Below, one piece after another: positions 1 through 4,851 of a DNA stretch of 18,675 nt. Source of the DNA: Tricholomella constricta (Eukaryota > Basidiomycota > Agaricomycetes > Agaricales > Lyophyllaceae); NCBI GenBank assembly GCA_013368375.1, contig JAACJP010000102.1, forward strand, positions 1-18,675. The letters run 5' to 3'. The position numbers and the translations under genes are program-made. Position 1 is the first letter of the stretch; every line of letters begins with the position of its first letter. The notes below the pieces were generated by a model that worked only from the letters and a program-made list of their open reading frames with translations, did not search any database and was not told the origin of the DNA.

Positions 1-2595
1 AGTCTTGGTGTAAATCAAGATATCGTCGAGGTACACGCAAACAACACCCTCGGCGATCAGATCGCGGAAGATGTCGTTCATCATGGTCTGGAATGTCGCT
101 GGGCTGTTCGTGAGGCCGAAGAACATGACAAGCGGCTCAAAGAGACCGCGGTTCGTCCGAAACGCTGCCTTCCACTCGTCGCCTTCCTTGATCCGAACGT
201 TGTTGTACCCCCATCGGACGTCTAGCTTGGTGAAGTACCGCGCGCCGCGAAGGTTGTTCACCAGTTCGCTAATGAGGGGCAGCGGGTACCGATTCTTCAC
301 CGTAAGCGCGTTGAGCGTCCGATAGTCCTGTACCAGTCGGAGCGACCCGTCCTTCTTCTTGATGAAGAAGACCGGCGACGCCATGGGCGACTTGGACGGT
401 CGGATGCGACCTGTCTCGAGGTTCTCTTTAAGGAACGCGTCGAGTTCGACCTGTTCTGCCGGTGACAGCGGGTAGACCTTCGTGCCGGTTGGCGACGCGC
501 CCGGCTCCAGTTCGATGGCGTGGTCCCATTGCTTGCGCTCTGGGAGCTCGTCGAACGCGACTTTGGAGAAGACATCTTCAAAGTCATGGAGGTGGGTCGG
601 TACGGCGTCGCGGAACGTTTTGGGCACGGAGTTAGCAGCGTGCGCTTCCGCAAGTCGCTGCGATGTCGTTTGGCTGGCCCGAATATGTTCAGCGGTCGGG
701 GTCGGGTGGATCGCGGTCGCAAAGATGCGATCGCCGTTCAGGAAGGTTTCCACCAGGAAGTCGTCGGACTCTGGGTCGGGTTCCTCCAGGATCGGAGTGT
801 AGGGGAGGAACTCGTCGCCATCCGAGTCGTCCTCGACGTAGGGACTGGTCGGGGCACGCAGGTCGGGCTCAACTGTCGGAATGCCGTCGGCCCGACAAGC
901 GTGAATTGCTGCGCGCACCTTGGTGCGTGCGCGTCGATCAGCCTTGACCTCGTCCTTGCAGGTGTCGCAGTGTGTCGGACAGCGGCTCATCTTTACCTCC
1001 TTGGTTGCCCAGTCGATCTCGGGGTTGTGGTTTTTAAGCCAATTGAACCCGAGGATCATGTCTTGTTTGCCTAACTGGGTGACCCCGAAGATAGCGCGCT
1101 CGGTATGACCGTCGTACCGTAGCACTGCCTCCACAATACACGAGACAGAGCCAGCCTCGTTGAGGGTTCCGTCGACATTGTACACCGGGGACGACCGACT
1201 GAGCGCCTTCGTTGTGAGCTTATGCTTTTCAACAAAGGCCGCATTGATGAAGCTGCCGGTCGCCCCGCTATCCACTAGTGCAGTGATCGCGTGCGACTCC
1301 TGAGTGTCGGTGGTCTCCAATTTGACGTCCAACCACAGGGATCTGGGGCAAGGGATGGCGGCGACCACAAGGCGACGTGGTAGGCGCTTCTCCCAGCGTG
1401 GTAGCCCACGGCGCGACCTAATGATCGGGTCGGGCGTTGGGTCGACCGACGGAGTCTGTGGGGCTGCTGTCTCCTCCAGAACGTCCATGGGTTCGACAGA
1501 GAGGGGGGCGAAACGGTTCCGACTGGTCGTGGGGAGTGGGCGACTGGTCTGCGATCCGACCGACAGCATGGGCTGAGGTGCGATGGTGCTAGGCAAGGTC
1601 GGAACGGGCAGTACGACGGGGGTCGGTGTCGTGTCAGCCGTGGTCATCTCCTGGCGGACCTGTCGGTGCATGATTAACCGATCCAAAGTCTGCTCCAAGT
1701 GGCGACAAGTGTCGTCGGCGGTTGGCGCTCTGACCGAAACCTCCGTCGGTGGAGTCGGTGCGGGGTCGGCATAACCGAGGAACTCCTCCTCTGTTCGCAT
1801 GATGAAGTCCTGCGAGCGCGCCATTGCTAGCCACTCCTCGATCTTCTCATCATGAGGTCGCCCAGTAGTGATGGTGCCCAGGCGTTGACAGAGCTGGGGG
1901 TCCATTCCACGACGAAACTTCATGACGAGGTGTCGCCCGTCGGGGTACCGAGCCTTGTGGCGCAGGGAACGGAACGAATCGATGTACTCATCGATGGTCC
2001 GACCATTCTGAAAATAGGCCGATGACTCGAGCGCAAGTGCGGCGTTGGCGACCTCGTTCATTGGGCAGAACTCGGTGGTGAAGGTCGCCTGGAAGTCGTC
2101 CCAGGTCGGGAAGGCTTCCTGGATTGTGGCGCATTGGAAAACCCGCTCCACGAAGTCAGCAGCACGACCATGCTGCATGAACGAAAGCACCCAGGCAACG
2201 CGGGCATGCTCATTGGGAAAGTGTCTCGGGCACAGGAGCATGTACAGTTTGCACGCGTTGAGGAACGCGCGACCGCCCGACCGAGATCCGTCGAAAATGG
2301 GCGGGAGCGACATCGGGGGCGACGCCGCTACGTCGCGCGACATCGATCGGTGTTCGTCGGGTGTCGGGGTTACCCCCAACTGCGACTCCGATGAGCCGTT
2401 TGCTGCTATAGAGGCAGCGGGTGGGTTCCGTGTGAGGAGTGATTCGAAAAGAACGAACAGACGGTCCATACTAGCCGAGTTGGAGGTGTGGTGGGTGGTG
2501 AGAGCCGATACCATGGTTTCCAGACCCTCTAGTCGCTGCTCCGGCGTGAGCACGGGAGCTTGCGATGAGAGTGTTGTAGTTCCACGATCCGACAT
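1..2595 (-). CDS. Gag-Pol polyprotein of a Ty3/Gypsy retrotransposon (3' part cut by window edge)
   Basis: One frame stays open for 865 codons from the ATG at 2595-2593 to base 1. I read every codon and found no stop. The frame is also open upstream to a TAG at 2718-2716, but there is no earlier ATG in it. Residues about 108-263 resemble the retrotransposon gag core, with FLNACK at 111 and an FPTWDDF segment. Residues about 264-415 are a Pro/Thr/Ser-rich linker. Residues about 420-535 are an aspartic protease with the active site DSGAT at 442-446 and the flap-side MILGFNWL at 513-520. A Cys/His cluster follows (C539, H542, C543, C546). An acidic linker precedes the reverse transcriptase, which starts near 706. 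Its first catalytic Asp is D792 in FTKLDV, FGLTNSPATFQ is at 826-836, and YLDD is at 855-858. The product would form virus-like particles, mature itself and copy the element's RNA. No CCHC zinc knuckle was found between gag and protease. Gag and Pol are fused without frameshift, as is common in basidiomycete Gypsy elements. Confidence 0.95.
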   Translation of the reverse strand, partial: MSDRGTTTLSSQAPVLTPEQRLEGLETMVSALTTHHTSNSASMDRLFVLFESLLTRNPPAASIAANGSSESQLGVTPTPDEHRSMSRDVAASPPMSLPPIFDGSRSGGRAFLNACKLYMLLCPRHFPNEHARVAWVLSFMQHGRAADFVERVFQCATIQEAFPTWDDFQATFTTEFCPMNEVANAALALESSAYFQNGRTIDEYIDSFRSLRHKARYPDGRHLVMKFRRGMDPQLCQRLGTITTGRPHDEKIEEWLAMARSQDFIMRTEEEFLGYADPAPTPPTEVSVRAPTADDTCRHLEQTLDRLIMHRQVRQEMTTADTTPTPVVLPVPTLPSTIAPQPMLSVGSQTSRPLPTTSRNRFAPLSVEPMDVLEETAAPQTPSVDPTPDPIIRSRRGLPRWEKRLPRRLVVAAIPCPRSLWLDVKLETTDTQESHAITALVDSGATGSFINAAFVEKHKLTTKALSRSSPVYNVDGTLNEAGSVSCIVEAVLRYDGHTERAIFGVTQLGKQDMILGFNWLKNHNPEIDWATKEVKMSRCPTHCDTCKDEVKADRRARTKVRAAIHACRADGIPTVEPDLRAPTSPYVEDDSDGDEFLPYTPILEEPDPESDDFLVETFLNGDRIFATAIHPTPTAEHIRASQTTSQRLAEAHAANSVPKTFRDAVPTHLHDFEDVFSKVAFDELPERKQWDHAIELEPGASPTGTKVYPLSPAEQVELDAFLKENLETGRIRPSKSPMASPVFFIKKKDGSLRLVQDYRTLNALTVKNRYPLPLISELVNNLRGARYFTKLDVRWGYNNVRIKEGDEWKAAFRTNRGLFEPLVMFFGLTNSPATFQTMMNDIFRDLIAEGVVCVYLDDILIYTKT

Positions 2596-2758
2596 CTCGA
2601 GACGGGACTTAGCGACGGTCGAAGCGAACGGGCGTCTGACAATGCTGCGCGCGGCGAACACGTGTTTCGGCGCGAGGGCTTGACTCGTCAACCTTGTCGG
2701 GTCTCTGGGATGAGTCTATTCTGCTGTTAGGGCAACCTTACAGTGGAGCGCTATCACA

Positions 2759-2779
2759 CTGACAAGGGGGAATCCGAAG
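2759..2779. repeat. 21-bp leader direct repeat, copy 1
   Basis: This starts CTGACAAGGGGGAATCC and ends GAAG. It is identical over 21 bases to 2822-2842, and the flanks differ on both sides. Like the other copy it can pair with the LTR/PBS boundary at 2856-2872, so it is an alternative hairpin partner 63 bp further into the leader. Confidence 0.85.
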
Positions 2780-2821
2780 TTATATTATGTACAGTAAGGA
2801 ATGTAGTAAAGGCAGGCCTAC

Positions 2822-2842
2822 CTGACAAGGGGGAATCCGAAG
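2822..2842. repeat. 21-bp leader direct repeat, copy 2
   Basis: Identical over 21 bases to 2759-2779. This copy forms the nearer left arm of the inverted repeat with the LTR end. Confidence 0.85.
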
Positions 2843-2850
2843 AGAATAGA

Positions 2851-2864
2851 CTAAAGGATTCCCA
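2851..2864 (-). other. Candidate primer-binding site
   Basis: On the minus strand the sequence TGGGAATCCTTTAG begins two nucleotides after the LTR's terminal CA. A PBS of Ty3/Gypsy elements normally starts with TGG, complementary to the CCA end of a tRNA, within a few bases of the LTR. I cannot name the matching tRNA. Because this stretch is also paired in a strong inverted repeat, a non-standard or self-priming mechanism is possible. The position is well supported; the primer identity is not. Confidence 0.5.
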
Positions 2865-2866
2865 GA

Positions 2867-3258
2867 TGTCAGGGGAACGACTATATACGACGTATGTACG
2901 TGAGGGCAGGTCCTCTAAGGTATACTGTACATGTAATGACAGGGAAGGGTCAGTGGCGCGTGTATGTACATGTCCCCGACGCTGTCCGACCCTCGTGACT
3001 CAGGGTGCAGGCACGAGGTTGGGCGCGTGATCATCTGAGGAGTGATCGGTCACGTGCTCATCCGAGGAATCGGATGGTCACGTGATCGCAGTCAGGGGAC
3101 GGTTGGTGATTAAATGAGTGTATGGGTATGTAGGAGTATGTACACGACGCTGGGGGCAGAGCGTCGGGGATGCGATCGGGATCGGGACGAGAGCGATCGT
3201 GCGCAGTCGGGGGACGACCAGAGAGCGTCGGAGGGCGTGAACGGGAGTTCCCCTGACA
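2867..3258 (-). repeat. 5' long terminal repeat (LTR), 392 bp
   Basis: The ends are perfect 12-bp inverted repeats: TGTCAGGGGAAC at 2867-2878 and GTTCCCCTGACA at 3247-3258, giving the canonical TG...CA termini. The inner edge is followed by a PBS-like TGG. The outer edge coincides to the base with the start of satellite sequence. It should carry promoter, RNA start and RNA 3' end signals for the element. AT-rich candidates on the minus strand are TTTAATC near 3108-3116 and TATATA near 2882-2887, the latter very close to the inner edge. The partner LTR is outside the window, so identity between LTRs, and hence age, cannot be read. Confidence 0.9.
3029..3084. promoter_or_regulatory. Imperfect 28-bp tandem duplication carrying two CACGTG boxes in the LTR
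   Basis: Two 9-bp GGTCACGTG blocks end at 3056 and 3084, exactly 28 bp apart. Each is preceded by a related TC-GAGGA segment, so the block looks like a diverged tandem duplication. CACGTG is the core site of bHLH factors in fungi (the Cbf1/Pho4 class). Its position inside the LTR fits an enhancer of the retrotransposon promoter. Binding is inferred from the palindromic motif only. Confidence 0.4.
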
Positions 3259-3263
3259 GATGG
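3259..3263. other. Probable target-site duplication flank (GATGG)
   Basis: These are the first five satellite bases outside the LTR. Integrases of Ty3/Gypsy elements usually duplicate 4-6 bp of target. In intact units the same bases follow CCT (for example at 4904-4908). The matching copy would lie beyond the 3' LTR, outside the window, so the duplication is predicted, not seen. Confidence 0.4.
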
Positions 3264-3476
3264 TAAGTTTGCTTGCGTGAATGTTGTTGTGCATGCGTGT
3301 GCTGATTGCAACGGTTGGCTTTCTTTTGAAGCTCAAGAGAAAAAACGTACGGCTACGTATGCTGTCAGGGATTGTTGATGCTTGACAGACCTTTCGATCC
3401 GTCTGGCTGATGCTTTCAGGAACATGACCTGCGACTAAACGTGGTGCGTGGGAGGCGACTAGCATACGTGATGGAT

Positions 3477-3524
3477 GGCGTACCTGGCGAGTGGTGTACC
3501 CAGCGAGTGGCGTACCCGGCGACC
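3477..3524. repeat. Three tandem 16-bp repeats inside the satellite unit
   Basis: GGCGTACCTGGCGAGT (3477-3492), GGTGTACCCAGCGAGT (3493-3508) and GGCGTACCCGGCGACC (3509-3524) are adjacent and differ by a few transitions and end changes. The block recurs in every unit at +1645 steps, including 18282-18329 in the last one. It directly precedes the telomere-like tracts. Confidence 0.9.
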
Positions 3525-3617
3525 GGTTAGAGGTTTGAGTTAGGGCTTCGGGTGCCTCGGTTAGAGTTTTGGGTTGGGAACGTTTCTGCTCGTATCTCGG
3601 TTAAGGTTTTGGGTTCG
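3525..3617 (+). repeat. Degenerate telomere-like (TTAGGG-type) tracts in the satellite unit
   Basis: The stretch contains GGTTAGAG (from 3525), GAGTTAGGG (TTAGGG at 3540-3545), CGGTTAGAGTTTTGGGTTGG near 3558-3577 and CGGTTAAGGTTTTGGGTTCG near 3598-3617. The last two form a 40-bp-spaced degenerate pair. TTAGGG is the usual telomere repeat of filamentous fungi, and these look like decayed variants with the G-rich strand pointing right. It recurs in each unit. There is only one exact hexamer per unit, so chance resemblance is not excluded. Confidence 0.5.
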
Positions 3618-3649
3618 AAAACATGTTCTGCTCGGAAAAGATGGAGTGA

Positions 3650-3774
3650 GATGCAAGTCAAATAAAACGCACCACGCACGTTTGTTCCCGACAACACAAA
3701 TCCAACGCCAGCAAGGCAACATAAAATCTGATGGCTAGTATTCTGAGCAAGTGCAATAAATTACATACGACTTA
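3650..3774 (+). repeat. Sub-module A of the satellite unit
   Basis: It begins ATGCAAGTCAAAT and continues with a GTTTGTTCCCGACAACAC stretch, CCAACGCCAGCAAGGCAAC, AAAATCTGATGG, then CTAGTATTCTGAGCAAG and a CAATAAATTACATACGACTTA end. This order of blocks is shared, diverged, with B-F. Confidence 0.85.
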
Positions 3775-3916
3775 AGCTGCAAGTCAAATCAAAGACGCCA
3801 CACACGTTTGTCCCTGACAACACAAATCCAACGCCAGCAAGGCAACGTAAAGTCTAATGGGTTATTTGCGTAAACGCTAGTATTTTGAGCAGGTACAATA
3901 AATCATGTACAACTTA
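3775..3916 (+). repeat. Sub-module B of the satellite unit
   Basis: Same block order as A: TGCAAGTCAAATC, GTTTGTCCCTGACAACAC, CCAACGCCAGCAAGGCAAC, CTAGTATTTTGAGCAGG, CAATAAATCATGTACAACTTA. It carries a TTTGCGTAAACG insertion that A lacks but C, E and F have. Two of the three variable sites of the array (3797 and 3805 equivalents) are here. Confidence 0.85.
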
Positions 3917-4019
3917 TTATGCCAGCGAGGCAACGTGAAATCTGTTGTGCAACACGGGCAGTTTGCGTAAGCGCTAGTATTCTCAGAAGTACAATAAATT
4001 ATGTACGACTAGTGGCACG
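3917..4019 (+). repeat. Sub-module C of the satellite unit (5'-shortened)
   Basis: It starts at the GCCAGCGAGGCAAC block, so it lacks the TGCAAGTCAAAT/GTTTGTTCC part. It has GCAACACGGGCAGTTTGCG, CTAGTATTCTCAG, ACAATAAATTATGTACGACTAG and TGGCACG. It is followed by a tail (4020-4180) that resembles the tail of F. Confidence 0.8.
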
Positions 4020-4180
4020 TTTTTATGAGATGTTGTTTGAGTCCAGCGACACATTTAAATGAGCCTTGGCTATACGCAACAACACCTTTCACTGCAATCG
4101 ATGTAGCCAATGAGCGACAGGTCAAGGAGGTGTGTACTTCTTTTTGTTGTGATCCCGACGGATGGTTGGTTTTCTTGCGG

Positions 4181-4212
4181 GCATGGGCGCACCCTCACTG
4201 AGGGTGCCATGC
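4181..4212. repeat. Imperfect hairpin in the satellite unit
   Basis: CACCCTCA and TGAGGGTG are complementary around a single C. The pairing extends outward as GCATGG/CCATGC after a three-base bulge (GCG). It is the strongest short inverted repeat I noticed in the unit and recurs in all nine complete units. Confidence 0.7.
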
Positions 4213-4220
4213 ATACATGT

Positions 4221-4380
4221 CCAAACAAATGCAAATCAAAACAAATGCCAGCGAGGCAATGTAAAATCTGACGTGTGGTCTGTCTGTTCAATACACTAGC
4301 CAGTATTCTGAGCGAGTATAATAGATCGAACTAGCTACGTACGACTAGCGGCAGCATAATAGATCGGACTAGCTACGTAC
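4221..4380 (+). repeat. Sub-module D of the satellite unit
   Basis: It has ATGCAAATCAAAACAAATG, GCCAGCGAGGCAATG, AAAATCTGACG, then CAGTATTCTGAGCGAG. Its 3' part differs from the other modules: a 25-bp segment starting ATAATAGATCG and ending AGCTACGTAC occurs twice (4318-4342 and 4356-4380) with one mismatch, replacing the CAATAAATTATGTAC box. Confidence 0.8.
4318..4380. repeat. 25-bp direct repeat pair within sub-module D
   Basis: Copies at 4318-4342 and 4356-4380 start ATAATAGATCG and end CTAGCTACGTAC. They differ at one base (A/G at 4330 against 4368) and sit 38 bp apart. The ends contain the palindrome TACGTA. The pair recurs in each complete unit. Confidence 0.88.
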
Positions 4381-4399
4381 AGAAGTTTGCTTGCAGCGA

Positions 4400-4567
4400 G
4401 ATGCAAGTCAAATCAAACACACTGCACACGATTGTTCCTGACAACGCAAATCTAACACCAGCGAGGCAACGTAGAAGCTGATGCGCAACACGGGCAATTT
4501 GCGTGAATGCTAGTATTCTCAGCAAGTACAATAAATTAAATTACGTACCACTAGCGGGACAATTTTA
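4400..4567 (+). repeat. Sub-module E of the satellite unit
   Basis: Block order as in A/B: GATGCAAGTCAAATC, ATTGTTCCTGACAACGC, ACCAGCGAGGCAACG, GCAACACGGGCAATTTGCG, CTAGTATTCTCAGCAAG, ACAATAAATT, TACGTACCACTAGCGG. It is one of the fullest modules. Confidence 0.85.
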
Positions 4568-4570
4568 TGA

Positions 4571-4690
4571 TGTTCCTGACGACGCAAATCCAACACTAGT
4601 GAGGTAATGTAGAATCTGACGGGCAGTCTGCTTTGCGTAAAAGCTAGTATTCTCAGCAAGGACAATAAATTATGTACGACTAGTGGCACG
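4571..4690 (+). repeat. Sub-module F of the satellite unit (5'-shortened)
   Basis: It starts at TGTTCCTGACGACGC and contains ACTAGTGAGGTAATG, GAATCTGACGGGCAG, TTTGCGTAAAAG, CTAGTATTCTCAGCAAGG, ACAATAAATTATGTACGACT and AGTGGCACG. Its tail (4691-4903) shares a 40-nt block with the tail of C (4775-4814 against 4086-4125, four mismatches), then a related GTACTT...TTTGTTGTGATCC stretch. Confidence 0.85.
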
Positions 4691-4795
4691 TTTTGATGAG
4701 ATGTCGTTTGAGTGACACGTTCTAACGAGAGCGAGGGAGGGTGTAGGGATATCTTTGGGCATATGCAACGACGACTTTCACTGCAACTGACGTAG

Positions 4796-4851
4796 CCGAT
4801 GAGCGACAGGTCAATACGTTCTAGCAACACAATAACCGATGAGTGACGGGT
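4796..4851. repeat. 16-bp direct repeat pair in the tail of sub-module F
   Basis: CCGATGAGCGACAGGT (4796-4811) and CCGATGAGTGACGGGT (4836-4851) are 40 bp apart and differ at two bases. The tail of C has only one related copy (CCAATGAGCGACAGGT near 4107-4122), so part of the length difference between the two tails is an internal duplication. Confidence 0.8.

Larger units (their letters stand above)
2596..2866 (-). other. Untranslated leader of the retrotransposon between 5' LTR and gag
   Basis: These 271 nt lie between the LTR inner edge and the gag ATG. They hold the candidate primer-binding site at the LTR border and two copies of a 21-bp direct repeat, one of which is an arm of a hairpin with the LTR end. 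The in-frame TAG at 2718-2716 closes the gag frame upstream. I see no conserved short coding frame here. Packaging or dimerisation signals would be expected in such a leader but cannot be recognised by eye. Confidence 0.75.
2821..2873. repeat. Interrupted inverted repeat spanning the LTR/PBS boundary (hairpin)
   Basis: The left arm 2821-2838 and right arm 2856-2873 are complementary over 18 positions: CCTGACA pairs with TGTCAGG (7 bp), then three unpaired positions (AGG against AGA), then GGGAATCC pairs with GGATTCCC (8 bp). The loop is 17 nt (2839-2855). In the element's RNA the stem joins the last 7 nt of the LTR and most of the candidate PBS to the leader. The pairing is seen directly; a role in reverse-transcription initiation is inferred. 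Confidence 0.7.
1..3258 (-). mobile_element. Ty3/Gypsy-type LTR retrotransposon, 5' half (5' LTR, leader, gag-pol); 3' half outside window
   Basis: On the minus strand the order is LTR (3258-2867), candidate PBS, untranslated leader (to 2596), then a single gag-pol frame running off the left edge. The order gag, aspartic protease, reverse transcriptase is what Ty3/Gypsy (Metaviridae) and Copia elements both start with. The RT motifs (FTKLDV, FGLTNSPATFQ, YLDDILIY) are of the Ty3/Gypsy type. The outer boundary is sharp: immediately right of base 3258 the sequence is the 1645-bp satellite, in phase with its other copies. The seen part has no stop or frameshift, so it could be a young, possibly intact copy. 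RNase H, integrase, any chromodomain and the 3' LTR cannot be assessed. Confidence 0.95.

Noticed and set aside
520..1074. Several + strand ORFs (for example 520-1074, 1304-1576, 2045-2683)
   Set aside because: They are antisense shadows of the gag-pol frame, which has clear protease and RT motifs.
2881..2889. Minus-strand CGTATATAG as the LTR TATA box
   Set aside because: It lies about 14 bases from the LTR inner edge, leaving no room for a transcribed R region inside the LTR.
2867..3258. The 12-bp inverted termini as a DNA transposon (MITE) instead of an LTR
   Set aside because: Adjacent PBS-like sequence and a downstream gag-pol frame in the same orientation make an LTR the better explanation.
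3058..3465. A 135-codon minus-strand ORF at the LTR/satellite border
   Set aside because: It is a chimera created by the insertion: its first part is satellite, its second part LTR. It is the junction version of the ORF in other units.
3477..3617. Array as a CRISPR locus or rDNA spacer
   Set aside because: The repeats are long and nearly identical without unique spacers, and no rRNA sequence was seen; the context is a eukaryotic retrotransposon.
4070..4291. A 73-codon minus-strand ORF in every unit
   Set aside because: Low complexity, Cys-rich end, crosses the hairpin and sub-module D; no recognisable family, and the length is expected by chance.
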